55,985 nt of DNA. It comes from DATKZH01 sp964475955 (GTDB taxonomy: Bacteria > Planctomycetota > Planctomycetia > Pirellulales > Thermoguttaceae). Shown here one piece after another: positions 1-9,186 of the stretch. The stretch lies in NCBI GenBank assembly GCA_964475955.1, contig CAYYZY010000027.1, positions 1 to 55,985 on the forward strand, in the 5' to 3' direction. The position numbers and the translations under genes are program-made. How positions within the stretch are numbered: position 1 is the stretch's first letter; the number at the start of each line of letters is the position of its first letter. The notes under the pieces were generated by a model. That model was not told the DNA's origin. It saw nothing but the letters and a program-made list of their open reading frames with translations, and did no database searches.

Positions 1-1347
1 ATTGTGCCCCCCTTGGCTTACGTTTTTCTTTCCATAACCGGCAGCATTCGAAAGGGGTAACGGCCCGTCGCCCATGCCGGCTCCGGGGCCCGTTGCGGGA
101 CCCCCGCCAGGACCAGCGCCGGCTCTCGGGCCCCCCGTCGAGCCCGTACCCCCGCCGGAACCGCCGCCCGCACCAGCACCAGCACCCGCACCGGTGCCCG
201 TGTCTGCTCCGCCGACGCCGGTCCCCAGTCCGCGCAGCGTTTGGGCGACCGTCTGGCCAAGCGGGTCCATCTCCCAGGGGCCGAGGCCCACTCCCACCAG
301 TTGATCGGCCCCCGCGCCGGCGCCGTCTACCGCGGTAGCGCCGGCTCCCCCGCCGACTCCCCCGTCACCGTCGCCGACTCCGATTCCGACTCTGTCGTCA
401 TCGCCGCCCACTGCGACCCCGCCGCCCGCGTCGTCGTCCACCACAACGCGGTCGCCCTCGACGACGTCGGTCCCCCCGTCGCGAATCACCTCGGTGTCTC
501 CATCGCGCAACCCGGCCACCCCGTCGTCGACCACCACGCGCTCGCCGTCGTCAACCACGACGCGGTCGCGGTCGACATGGACGGTGCGCGTGCCGTCGCG
601 AACCACACGTACGTCGTCGCCCACCACGTGCGTTGTGCCGGGGCGCACGACGTACCGCTCGTCAACGATCACGCGCCGCGGCCGCGGAACCCGGATGACG
701 TGCGTGGGGCTCTGCACGATTCGCGTGGTGCTCGCCCCGTCGACCACGCGCGTCGAGCCGTCGGGGACGATCACCGTTCGGGGCACGTGGACCTCGGCCG
801 GACCGTAGACTACCGGGGGCGTTTCCCGGGGAACGCGGATCGTGGCGGGCGCCTCGACGACCCGCGCCGGCGTCACCGGATCGGGGTCGACGACCACCGG
901 CCGCGCCGCCTCGGGCTGAGGAGTGACCGCCTTGGGCGCCGCCGGTTCGACGCCGAATAGCGGTTCCCGGTGCCCCAGCCCGTCGAGATAAAGGCCCTTC
1001 AGGCTGGTCCAGTTCTCCTCATTCTCGAAAATGACGATCGATCGGTCGGCATAGTGGCCCGCAAGCTCGCCCACCTTCCTGCCCCGCTGATCGACCACCC
1101 GAAACTCGTGCAACTGGCGGTCGCCGAGTGCCGGGTTGAACTTGAGTTGGAGGTGGAGAAACCCGACGGGGCCGGCCCCCGGCTCGGGCGTCTTGTCGGT
1201 GAGGCGCGCCCGGTCCGCCCGGGTGATCTTCTTCAAATGCCAGGGGGCCGAATCGGCCGGATCGCTTGCAGCCACCTGGGCCAGGAGGGCCCCGCCGATC
1301 GCCACCAGCAAGGCGGCTCCCAGGAACGAAGTCAGGCCTCTTCTCAT
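1..1347 (-). CDS. secreted Val/Asp- and Gly-rich protein, C-terminus beyond the window
   Basis: The frame is open from an ATG preceded by AAGAAGGAG all the way to the left edge, so about 449 codons are visible and the end is missing. The N-terminus is a signal peptide (MRRGLTSFLGAALLVAIGG, then a cleavable LAQVAAS region). Residues about 30-130 look like an ordinary globular domain. Residues about 150-300 are a run of degenerate short repeats built on VVxDG and RVVVDD. The last part is Gly/Ala/Thr-rich low complexity. It is exported, and an envelope or extracellular role is inferred; no family is recognised. Plus-strand open frames over the same stretch are antisense shadows of the repeats. 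The signal peptide, ribosome binding site and unbroken frame support a real gene. Confidence 0.68.
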   Translation of the reverse strand, partial: MRRGLTSFLGAALLVAIGGALLAQVAASDPADSAPWHLKKITRADRARLTDKTPEPGAGPVGFLHLQLKFNPALGDRQLHEFRVVDQRGRKVGELAGHYADRSIVIFENEENWTSLKGLYLDGLGHREPLFGVEPAAPKAVTPQPEAARPVVVDPDPVTPARVVEAPATIRVPRETPPVVYGPAEVHVPRTVIVPDGSTRVVDGASTTRIVQSPTHVIRVPRPRRVIVDERYVVRPGTTHVVGDDVRVVRDGTRTVHVDRDRVVVDDGERVVVDDGVAGLRDGDTEVIRDGGTDVVEGDRVVVDDDAGGGVAVGGDDDRVGIGVGDGDGGVGGGAGATAVDGAGAGADQLVGVGLGPWEMDPLGQTVAQTLRGLGTGVGGADTGTGAGAGAGAGGGSGGGTGSTGGPRAGAGPGGGPATGPGAGMGDGPLPLSNAAGYGKKNVSQGGHN

Positions 1348-1922
1348 GCTTGCACTCCTTCTTCTCCGGGCAGCGCGGGAGTTGTGGTCCCCACAAGAAC
1401 ACCCCTTCAACCCCAAGAACGGTATCGGCGTTCCGCTTCGGACGGGCGGAAGACCTCTCTCAAGGCGTGCGCCCGCCGCTGACGGCTCGCGTATCGGGTG
1501 ACGGTCGGGCACCCTAAGCGCATACTTCTTTCCCTCCATGCCCTACTCTACCAAAATGGGCCCGATTCCGCAAAACCTGCTCCCGTCCAATGGGGGGGGT
1601 AGGTGATTTCCGGCTCCTCACAGAACCGGCCCAAAGGGGGCGCCTTTGGCGGTCCGCCGGCCGGTGCCAGAGAGGTATGCCCCGCCCCGCAAGAGTCTTT
1701 GGGCCTATACCCCCAGAGCTGGGCTTGCTGGGGCCAATTCGTCGGGGGGCTTCCGGCGCGGGCGCGCCGCCGCTGAAGGCGCGCCCTACAAGGTTGACCG
1801 CCGGGGTGCCGATCGCGATACTGCGGAAGTGCTTTGCCCGTACGAGGTTGGCCCAACCGGTCCAGCCGCCCAACCAACAGCCCTGCGGCGGGGGCACCTC
1901 TTTGCCGACGAAAGGGGGCGAC
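1348..1922. other. intergenic region upstream of the moxR operon
   Basis: About 575 bases lie between the divergent secreted-protein gene and moxR. No convincing gene is seen; the moxR frame stays open upstream, but its translation is Pro/Arg/Gly-rich and unlike a MoxR N-terminus. A 9-bp inverted repeat GGGCGCGCC / GGCGCGCCC lies at 1760-1786. Promoters for both divergent genes should be here, but no clear -35/-10 pair was found. Confidence 0.4.
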
Positions 1923-2921
1923 GTGAGCGCCACGAGCGGATTGGATCGAGAGCTGGAGCGTTTTCGTGCCGATTTCGATGCCCTCACCCGCGAGGTCCAC
2001 AAGACAATCGTGGGCCAGCAGGAGGCGGTCGAGGGCGTGCTGACGGCCCTGGTCGCCGGCGGCCACGTGCTGCTGGAGGGCCTGCCGGGGACCGGCAAGA
2101 CCAGGCTGGCCCAATCGCTTTGCGACGTGCTCGATCTGGGTTTCCAGCGTATCCAGTGCACGCCCGACCTGATGCCCACCGACGTCATCGGCACGTACGT
2201 GATCATGGAGACGGCCCAGGGGCGCCGGTCGTTCGAGTTCCAGCGCGGGCCGTTGTTCTCCAATGTGGTGCTTGCCGAGCAGATCAATCGCACCACGCCG
2301 AAAACCCAGTCGGCCCTGTTGGAGGCGATGGACGAGGAGTCGATCACCGTCTCCACCGAGACGTTCCCCTTGCCGCGCCCGTTCTTCCTGCTGGCCACGC
2401 AAAACCCGCTGGAGATGGAAGGCACGTATCCGCTCCCGGAAGCCCAGATCGATCGTTTCTTCTTCAAGCTCGTGATGGGCCCGCCCGACGTCGACGAGAT
2501 GGAAACCATCCTCGACCGCACGACCGAAGCGGAGCGCCCCGTCACGCGCAAGGTCGTCGACGGGGACCGGATCGGCGAGATGCACCAGTTGGTGCTTCGC
2601 GTGCCGATCGCGCGGGAGGTCCGCGGTTGGGGTATTTCTGTGGTGGCCGCCACGCGCCCCGAAGCGGATCGCGCGCCCGAAAGCGTGCGCCGGTACGTGC
2701 GATACGGCTGCGGCCCGCGCGGGGCCCAGGCCCTGGTGTTGGCGGCCAAGATTCGAGCGGTCCTGGAGGGCCGCGCCGAAGTGTCGATCGGCGATTTGCG
2801 GAGCGTGTGCCGGGCGTCGCTTCGGCACCGGCTGATGCTGAACTTCGAGGGCCAGGGCGAGGGGGTCTCGCCGGACGCAATCCTCGACGACGTGCTCCAG
2901 GCCGTGCCCGAGCCGAAGTGA
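1923..2921 (+). CDS. MoxR-type AAA+ ATPase
   Basis: MoxR ATPases are AAA+ chaperone-like proteins, usually encoded beside DUF58 and VWA proteins whose assembly they are thought to assist. The GTG start follows AAAGGGGG at good spacing and gives 332 residues, the usual family length; the open frame extends further upstream but looks non-coding. Walker A is GLPGTGKT at residues 53-60, followed by the family stretches TPDLMPTDVIG, PKTQSALLEAM and LLATQNPLEMEGTYPLPEAQ. The Walker B region is odd: it reads VVLAEQINR where the family normally has LADEINR, so both acidic positions are changed (E119, Q120). It is the first gene of the operon with the DUF58 and two VWA genes. The family call is secure; ATP hydrolysis by this copy is open to question. 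Confidence 0.93.
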   Translation: MSATSGLDRELERFRADFDALTREVHKTIVGQQEAVEGVLTALVAGGHVLLEGLPGTGKTRLAQSLCDVLDLGFQRIQCTPDLMPTDVIGTYVIMETAQGRRSFEFQRGPLFSNVVLAEQINRTTPKTQSALLEAMDEESITVSTETFPLPRPFFLLATQNPLEMEGTYPLPEAQIDRFFFKLVMGPPDVDEMETILDRTTEAERPVTRKVVDGDRIGEMHQLVLRVPIAREVRGWGISVVAATRPEADRAPESVRRYVRYGCGPRGAQALVLAAKIRAVLEGRAEVSIGDLRSVCRASLRHRLMLNFEGQGEGVSPDAILDDVLQAVPEPK

Positions 2922-3058
2922 CGCGGCGAAAGCCGTCGTTCGCAGGAGGTGCGCGCGTGTTTGCAGGACGGAATGCCCGTTGCGTCTTGCGTGGTTGCGG
3001 CCGCAAGGCCGCGATGCAAAAGGGAGAGCGGGGTCAACTCCACAGTGAAGGGCCTGCC

Positions 3059-3925
3059 ATGCTGCGTTTCGATGCCCGGTCGCTGAACAGGCTGCGGTGC
3101 CTGGCGCTGGCGGCCCGGCGAGCCGGGGGCGGGATGCTCGCCCGTCCGCCGGGGAATTTGCCGGCCGGGGGGACCGAATTGACCGGGCATCGCGACTACG
3201 CCCCCGGCGACGACTATCGGCGCGTCGACTGGAACCTGTGCGCCCGCCACGACGAGCTGTTGGTCAAGCAGTATGGGGGCGAAGCCGAATGCCCGGCGTA
3301 CCTGCTGATCGACGGCTCCGAGAGCATGGCGGCGGGAAACCCGGCCAAGTTCGACGTCGCCCGACAGGTCGCCCTAGCCCTGGCCTACGTCGCGCTTATG
3401 CACTCGGAGCGGGTCAGCGTGCTGGCGTTTTCGGATCGGCTGTTGGCCCAGTTCGGCCCCGTCGGCGACAAGAACCAGGTGGACCGCCTCGCGCGGTTCC
3501 TGAAGGGGCTCTCCACGCGCGGCGGGAAGACGGACCTGGCCGCCGCGGCCAAGGCGTTCGTGCTCCGCAGGCAGCGGCCCGGGCTGGCGATCGTGGTGAG
3601 CGACCTGTACGACCCGCGGGGTTTCCGTGCGGGGCTCGAGGTGCTCCGGCACCGCGGCTACCACGCCCGGGTCGTCCATCTCTCGGATCCGCGCGACGCG
3701 GAGCCCGGCACGCTGGGCGACACCGAGTTGGTCGACGTCGAGACCGGGGCGACCTGGCAGATCCCCCTCACCGAGGAGCACGCCCGGCGATACCGGCGGC
3801 GTTATGCCGAGTTCCACGACTCGGTGCGGAGTTACTGCGCCGGCCGCGGCGTCGCCTGCGCCCAAGTGCCGATCGACCTTTCGGAGGAGCGGCTCCTGCT
3901 CGCCGCAGTCGGGGCGACGAAGTAA
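3059..3925 (+). CDS. DUF58 domain protein with VWA-like fold
   Basis: The 288-residue protein carries the DUF58 hallmark DYAPGDDYRRVDW at residues 46-58. A metal-binding DGSES motif near residue 85 gives a von Willebrand A-like fold. Proteins of this family are regularly encoded directly after moxR and are likely partners of the ATPase; the molecular role is not settled. The ATG chosen has GAAGGG at good spacing; another in-frame ATG lies 45 bases upstream. No membrane segment is obvious. The gene follows moxR after about 140 bases and precedes the BatA-like gene by about 30 bases, consistent with one operon. Confidence 0.9.
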   Translation: MLRFDARSLNRLRCLALAARRAGGGMLARPPGNLPAGGTELTGHRDYAPGDDYRRVDWNLCARHDELLVKQYGGEAECPAYLLIDGSESMAAGNPAKFDVARQVALALAYVALMHSERVSVLAFSDRLLAQFGPVGDKNQVDRLARFLKGLSTRGGKTDLAAAAKAFVLRRQRPGLAIVVSDLYDPRGFRAGLEVLRHRGYHARVVHLSDPRDAEPGTLGDTELVDVETGATWQIPLTEEHARRYRRRYAEFHDSVRSYCAGRGVACAQVPIDLSEERLLLAAVGATK

Positions 3926-3956
3926 TGCGCCGCGCGTTCGTCCGGACAATGAACCA

Positions 3957-5159
3957 ATGACGCTCACCTACCCGAAAGCCCTATTCCTGGCCGTGCTCGC
4001 GGTGCCCATCGTGCTCGTCTACCTTCGACGGGCGCGTCCGCGGCGTCGTTCTGTGGCCGCCGGGTTCCTCTGGGAGCAAGTGCTCGGGGCGCCGGGACGC
4101 CGCTCGGCGTGGTGGACGTACCGGCATCCCGTGTCGCTCGGCGTGCAGTTGGTCGTGCTGGCGATGCTGGTCGTTGCGCTGGCCGGGCCGCGGTTCGGCG
4201 CACCGGCAACCGTCGTGCTGTTGGTGGACCATTCCGCGAGCATGAACGCCACCGACCAGAGCCCTTCGCGGCTCGACCGGGCCAAGGATCTCGTCCGCCG
4301 GAATGTGATGGCGCTCGGCCGCGGCGATCGGGCGGCGATCCTCGCCGTTGCCGACGGGCTCGCGCTGCAATGCCCCCTGACCAGTCGACGAGACCTATTG
4401 GAGCCGGCGCTGGCGCGCATCGGGTCCAGCCAGGAGGGAACTCGCATGTGGGAGGCGGTCGGGCTGGCGCGGCGGCTCCTCGAAGCGGCGCCGAACGGGC
4501 GGATCGTCGTGTTCAGCGACGGCTGCTTCGCGGGGGCGGCGGAGCTGGCAGGCAAAGACGACCTCGAGCTGGTCCTCGTGGGAAAGCGAAGCGACAACCT
4601 GGCGATCACCCGGCTCGAAACCCGGCGCGGCGTCGCCGACCCGCGACGGTGCCAGGTGTTGGCCGAAGTGACCAGCTTCGCCGACGAGACGGCAACTTGC
4701 CGCATTGAGGTCGGGATGGACGAGGCGGACGGCCCGACGCGTTCCGAGCCGGTGGCGTTGGAGCCGGGCGATCGGTGGCAGCACGTTTTCGAGTTCGCTG
4801 CGCCGGCCGCGGCTCGCATCATCGCCCGGCTCGACCGGCCCGACGTGCTGCTCGACGACAACCGGGCCTCGGCCCCGGTACCCCCCATGCCCAACGGTCG
4901 GGCAACGCCGTCGGCCGATGGGCGCGCGCCGCCCGAAGCAGCGATTCGAGTGATTTCGCCGTGGGAGCCGAACGGCGCGATCACGTTCAGGGCGGTCGAG
5001 AGCGAGCTTCGCCCTCCTCAAGGGATCATTTCGCACTCGGTGTCTCCGGCCCCGGCGGTCGCGGCGACGGGGCCGCCGGCGTGGTGGCTCCTGGCGGCCG
5101 GCGCGTTAGCGCTGGTCGTGGCCGAATGGTACGGGTTCCAGCGGCGGTGGACGTGTTGA
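3957..5159 (+). CDS. BatA-like membrane protein with VWA domain
   Basis: This is a 400-residue membrane-anchored VWA protein. The first 25 residues form a membrane helix (ALFLAVLAVPIVLVYL) followed by an Arg-rich stretch. A second helix lies near residues 62-80 (VSLGVQLVVLAMLVVALAG). The VWA domain then begins with the metal-site motif DHSAS. A third helix (WWLLAAGALALVVAEW) closes the protein, so the VWA domain is expected outside the cytoplasm. It resembles BatA/N-terminal double-transmembrane proteins found with MoxR systems. Its stop is one base before the next ATG, so translation of the two is probably coupled. Confidence 0.88.
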   Translation: MTLTYPKALFLAVLAVPIVLVYLRRARPRRRSVAAGFLWEQVLGAPGRRSAWWTYRHPVSLGVQLVVLAMLVVALAGPRFGAPATVVLLVDHSASMNATDQSPSRLDRAKDLVRRNVMALGRGDRAAILAVADGLALQCPLTSRRDLLEPALARIGSSQEGTRMWEAVGLARRLLEAAPNGRIVVFSDGCFAGAAELAGKDDLELVLVGKRSDNLAITRLETRRGVADPRRCQVLAEVTSFADETATCRIEVGMDEADGPTRSEPVALEPGDRWQHVFEFAAPAAARIIARLDRPDVLLDDNRASAPVPPMPNGRATPSADGRAPPEAAIRVISPWEPNGAITFRAVESELRPPQGIISHSVSPAPAVAATGPPAWWLLAAGALALVVAEWYGFQRRWTC

Positions 5160-5160
5160 C

Positions 5161-7704
5161 ATGCAGGCCCTTTTCTCGCAACTGGAGATCGCCAGGCCGG
5201 TTTGGCTGGCTGCGCTCGTGCTGGTGCCGCTGGTGATGTACGGCTCGCGGCGAAGCCTGACGGGCTTCTCGCCGGCGCGCCAGGCCGCGTCGCTTGCGTG
5301 CCGTGTGCTGCTGGTCGTGGCGCTGGTCCTGGGGCTCTCGGAGATCCGCCTGCGCGGGCACACGGCGGAGAGGTACCTGGTCGTCGCAGTCGACCGGAGC
5401 GAGAGCATTGCCGACGAGTCGCGCGCCGCGGCCGACGGCTTCGTCGACCGTCTCACGGAAGCGGCGGGGCGCGGCCGCGTCGCCGTCGTGCCGTTCGCCC
5501 AAACACCGCTCACGGCCGACGAGCGCGCGCGCCTCTCGGACTCCGATTGGCGAACGGAGGCCACGAATCTCGCCGCCGCGATCGAGTTGGGGGCCGTTCT
5601 AGGCGTGCGCGGCTCCGTCCCGGAGATCGTGCTGTTATCCGACGGGCTTGAGACCGAGGGCGACGCGCTCGGCGCAGCCCGGGCCGCGGGCGTGCCGATT
5701 TCGACCGTTCCGCTCCAGGCCCGAGCGGAGCCGGAGGTGTACGTGTCGGCGGTCGCGGCGCGCGACCGGGTGCGGCAGGGCGAGCCGTTCGCCGTCGAGG
5801 TCGTCCTCGAAGCCGGCCAAGAGGCCGAGGGCGCGGTGCAGCTCTTGCGCGAAGGCGAGTTGGTCGACGCGGCGAGCGCGAGCGTCGTACCGGGTGAGAA
5901 CCGCGTTCGCTTCGTTCAGTCGATCGCGAGCGAAGGGCCGCTCCGCTTCACCGCCCGGATCGAGAAGTTTGCCGATACGCTGGTGCAGAACAACGCCGCC
6001 TCGGCCGTCGTGATCGTCACGGCGCGGCCCCGCGTGCTGCTGGTCGAATCCGAGTCGCAGTCGACGCCGCCCTTGGCCGCCGCCCTGAGAGGGGAAGGGA
6101 TCGACGTGGAAGTCCGCCCCCCCGGCGACCTCGGCGCATCGCCCGGCGATCTGGAGGACTACGAGTTGGTCGTCTTGTCGAACGTGCCGGCCGCCGCGCT
6201 CTCGCCGGCGCAGATGGAAGTTGTGCGCTCGTACGTGAGCCGCTCGGGCGGCGGCCTGATCGCGGTGGGAGGCGACCGGGCCTTCACCCCGGGCGGCTAC
6301 CGGGGCACGGCGCTGGAGGAGGTCTTGCCGCTTCGCTGCGAGGCCGAATCGACCGACCGACGGCCCAGCATGGCCCTGGTCCTGGTGATCGACCGTTCCG
6401 AGTCGATGAACGAAGGCCGCGCGATCGAGCTGGCCAAGGAGGCGACCCGACGGGCCGTCGGGCTGCTCGAGGCGCGAGACCGGGTCGGCGTGATCGCGTT
6501 TCAGGATTTCCCGCAGTGGATCAGTCCCCTGCACCCCTGCTCCGACAAGGGGCCCGTGCTCGCTTCCGTCGACACGATCACCGCCGGCGGCGGCACGAAC
6601 ATGTACCCGGCGGTCGAGCGGGCGTACCTGGCCCTGCGCGAAGCGCCTGCCGATCGGAAGCACGTGATCGTGCTGACCGACGGCGTCTCGCACCCGGCCG
6701 ATTTCGACGCGCTGGCCGCGCGCATGGCCGAGGCGGACATCACCGTCTCCACGGTGGCCGTGGGCCCCGAGGCCGTGCGCCCGCTGCTGGACGACGTCGC
6801 CCGGATCGGCAAGGGCCATTCCTACTACTGCGACACGGCCGAGGCCGTGCCGGACATCTTCGCCCTGGAGACCCAAAGCGCGGGCAAGATGGGCGTCCAC
6901 GAGCAGCCGTTTCGGGCCGGCGTGCAGTCGCCGCTCGACGCGCTCTCGGGCGTCGACCTGGCGGGGGCCCCGTCGCTCTTGGGCTACGTGGAGACGAAGC
7001 CCAAACCCGAAAGCAAGGTGGTCATGACCTCCGAGCGCGGCGACCCGCTTCTGGTGTGGTGGCGCTACGGGCGGGGCATCGCGGTGGCGTTCACTTCCGA
7101 CGTACGGAGCCGCTGGGCCGCCGCCTGGCTGCGGTGGCCGGATTTCGGCCGTTTCTGGGCCCAATTGGCCCGGCACGCAATGCGCAAGGATCGGACCGAG
7201 GGCTTCACGCTGGGCGTCGAGCACCGGAACCGGCGCACGCGCGTCACGTTCGACGCCGTCGACGGGAAAGGGCGGTTCGTCAACGGCGCCGAAGTCGCCT
7301 TGACCGTCGTCGATCCGGAGGAAAACACGCGCCCGGTGGCCGTCGACCAGGTTGCCCCGGGACGCTACGCGGCCGAGTTCTCCACGCCGGGGCCCGGCGT
7401 GTATCTGTTGGAAGCAAGCGTGCGGCACCAGGGGCGGGTGGTCTACGAGCGGCGCCGCGCGTGGGCGACCGGCTACGCGGAGGAGTACCGTACGCGAGCG
7501 GCCGACGAAGAGCTGTTGCGGTCGATCGCCGAAGTAACGGGCGGCCGGTACGATCCGAGCCCCGAGCGCCTCGCTTCCCCTTCCGATCGCACGGTGCCGC
7601 GCACGACGCCCCTTTGGCCCTACCTGCTCGCCACGGCGGCCGCGATCTTCGCGATCGACGTGGCCGTGCGCCGACTGCCATGGCCCGATGCCCGCCGGAA
7701 TTGA
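5161..7704 (+). CDS. large membrane protein: two VWA domains flanking a glutamine-amidotransferase-like domain
   Basis: The 847-residue protein begins with two membrane helices in the first 65 residues. A first VWA-like domain follows (VVAVDRSESIADESR). Residues about 290-400 form an amidotransferase-like Rossmann domain (RVLLVESESQSTPPLAAALR, then SGGGLIAVGGDRAFTPGGY) without an obvious catalytic Cys. A second, complete VWA domain starts at VLVIDRSESMNEG. A Lys/Arg-tipped helix (LWPYLLATAAAIFAIDVAV) ends the protein. This architecture is common as the last gene of planctomycete MoxR-DUF58-VWA operons. The VWA metal sites (DRSES twice) look intact. It probably acts at the cytoplasmic membrane with the upstream VWA protein. 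Confidence 0.88.
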   Translation: MQALFSQLEIARPVWLAALVLVPLVMYGSRRSLTGFSPARQAASLACRVLLVVALVLGLSEIRLRGHTAERYLVVAVDRSESIADESRAAADGFVDRLTEAAGRGRVAVVPFAQTPLTADERARLSDSDWRTEATNLAAAIELGAVLGVRGSVPEIVLLSDGLETEGDALGAARAAGVPISTVPLQARAEPEVYVSAVAARDRVRQGEPFAVEVVLEAGQEAEGAVQLLREGELVDAASASVVPGENRVRFVQSIASEGPLRFTARIEKFADTLVQNNAASAVVIVTARPRVLLVESESQSTPPLAAALRGEGIDVEVRPPGDLGASPGDLEDYELVVLSNVPAAALSPAQMEVVRSYVSRSGGGLIAVGGDRAFTPGGYRGTALEEVLPLRCEAESTDRRPSMALVLVIDRSESMNEGRAIELAKEATRRAVGLLEARDRVGVIAFQDFPQWISPLHPCSDKGPVLASVDTITAGGGTNMYPAVERAYLALREAPADRKHVIVLTDGVSHPADFDALAARMAEADITVSTVAVGPEAVRPLLDDVARIGKGHSYYCDTAEAVPDIFALETQSAGKMGVHEQPFRAGVQSPLDALSGVDLAGAPSLLGYVETKPKPESKVVMTSERGDPLLVWWRYGRGIAVAFTSDVRSRWAAAWLRWPDFGRFWAQLARHAMRKDRTEGFTLGVEHRNRRTRVTFDAVDGKGRFVNGAEVALTVVDPEENTRPVAVDQVAPGRYAAEFSTPGPGVYLLEASVRHQGRVVYERRRAWATGYAEEYRTRAADEELLRSIAEVTGGRYDPSPERLASPSDRTVPRTTPLWPYLLATAAAIFAIDVAVRRLPWPDARRN

Positions 7705-7792
7705 CGCCGTGCGGAGCAGCGGGCGGACCGAAGCTCCGACACGAACCGGCCGGTCCAGGAACGGCCGATTGGGTTCGGCCGCTCCTGCTCTG

Positions 7793-7830
7793 CGAACCGT
7801 ACGTGCGGTCTTCCCACACACGCCTTTCCG
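7793..7830 (-). other. possible group II intron domain V remnant
   Basis: Read on the minus strand, the stretch ends in GCACGTACGGTTCG, which matches the 3' strand of group II intron domain V. It folds back on an upstream GCGTGTGTGG across a GGAAGACC tip. The 5' strand is degenerate (GGCGTG where GAGCCGT is expected). No reverse transcriptase gene is nearby. The 7705-7947 gap otherwise holds no gene. Confidence 0.3.
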
Positions 7831-7947
7831 GTTGGGAGGTTCCCGGGTACAAGTTCAAGATACGATGATATACACTCAAGCTTGTGTACCCATGCTTGGC
7901 AAGATGGGCGTTGAGCCGACACGTATTGCGACCGAAGGGAAACGCCG

Positions 7948-9186
7948 CTACTGGTAGAGGATCGGCTTCTCGCGCCAGTCCTTGTCCTTGTCCTTGTCCT
8001 GGGCCCACTCCTTGACGCGCGGCCGGCGCTCGCGGAGCCGCACCGACTCGACGCCCAGGAAGTAGCCCGTCGAGCTCGGGTTCTTCCCCACGCATTCCAG
8101 ACGCAGCGTGTACTCGCCCGGGTCGGGCCAGAAGTCCATCAGGTGCCACTCCCAGTCGGTAACCCTCTCGTGGTAGAGATCGATCGGCCCGCCGAGCTTC
8201 ACGCCGTTCAGGTAGGCCTGGTAGCGCCCGTAATCCGGCGCCCGGGTGCCCTCGATCAGCAGCCGGCGGGGCTCCTTCTCTTTCACCTCGAAGGCAATCT
8301 CGACCCAGGCGTCCTCGGCCCCTTCGGGGCGATAGAACAACTGGCCTTCGGGGAAGAACCCGAGGTTCGACTGCACGCGCGCCTCGCCGGCGCCGTGGTG
8401 CGCGTCGCCGGTGAACGACTTGGCAGGGAAGACCAGGTCGAGGTTGGGGAGTGCCCGGTCCTTGGCGTGCGGCGCCCGGGCGGTGAAGGTCGGGGTGCCG
8501 GTCTGGTACCAGAAGGCGACGCTGGAATAGTCGTCCTGGCGCTCGTTCCAACTGTGGGTCTTTCCTTCCGGGTTCTCGTCGGACGAGATCCATCCCCAGT
8601 GCTCGATCGTTACCTTGATCGACTTCTGGAAGACGAGCGGATCGTGGACGTGCCAACGGTACGCGCTGGTGTGCCCGCCGACGATTCCCCACTGGTCGAA
8701 GTAGGGCGTACCGAAGTAGGGCGTGCTGGTGGTCTTCAGTCCCCAGGCGGAGAGGAAGTAGTCTTCGGTGCCGGTTCCCCAGATCGAGGGCTTCTCTTCG
8801 CCGTCGATAAAGATCTTCTCGTCGCCCTCGCCGAACCAGGCGGGGCTGCGCGTGCGGACCGAGAGCACCGTGCCCACATAGTGCCCCTTGCCCTCGGTCT
8901 CCAGGATCAGGTAGTCCCGGCCCTGTTGGACCGGGTACTCCTGGCGGTACTGGGCGTAGAAATAGGGCGTATCGGGCGGGAGCGAGTCGCGCCGGATCCA
9001 GTCGATGTTGTAATAGAGGAGGTTGATTTTCTTCTCGCTCTGGTTGACCAACTCGATGCGGGCCGACTTGCGGAACGGCATGCGCCAGAAACAGTTGTAC
9101 GAGTCGGCGTCTTCGACGACGACCGGCACGCTGATCACCTCGCTCCGCTTGCCGAAGCTGTTGGCGACGCCGACTACAATCCAACC
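7948..9186 (-). pseudogene. DUF2961 carbohydrate-active protein, 5'-truncated
   Basis: The frame encodes most of a DUF2961 protein, a secreted family linked to polysaccharide breakdown. Seen are the family blocks YNCFWRMPFRKSARIELVNQ, SPAWFGEGDEKIFIDGEEKP, SIWGTGTEDYF and YFDQWGIVGGHTSAYRWH, followed by a C-terminal jelly-roll-like part. The usual first 100 or so residues, with signal peptide and GGNRDF-type start, are missing. Family similarity begins at VGVANSFGKRSEV, exactly where the opposite-strand gene starts. The frame stays open to 9612, but that part is antisense to the neighbour and is not protein-like. The C-terminus carries a small KDKDKD tandem repeat. The gene is most likely a relic left by a rearrangement. 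Confidence 0.82.

Noticed and set aside
241..960. Plus-strand frame of 239 codons rich in VVxHH and VAxH text
   Set aside because: It is the exact antisense of the Val/Asp repeats in the minus-strand secreted protein, which has a signal peptide and a ribosome binding site.
1514..3250. Long minus-strand frames over moxR
   Set aside because: Arg/Pro/Ser-rich shadow of a clear MoxR coding sequence.
7688..7957. 89-codon plus-strand frame after the VWA operon
   Set aside because: No domain, no ribosome binding site, and it overlaps the possible intron-end hairpin; treated as non-coding.
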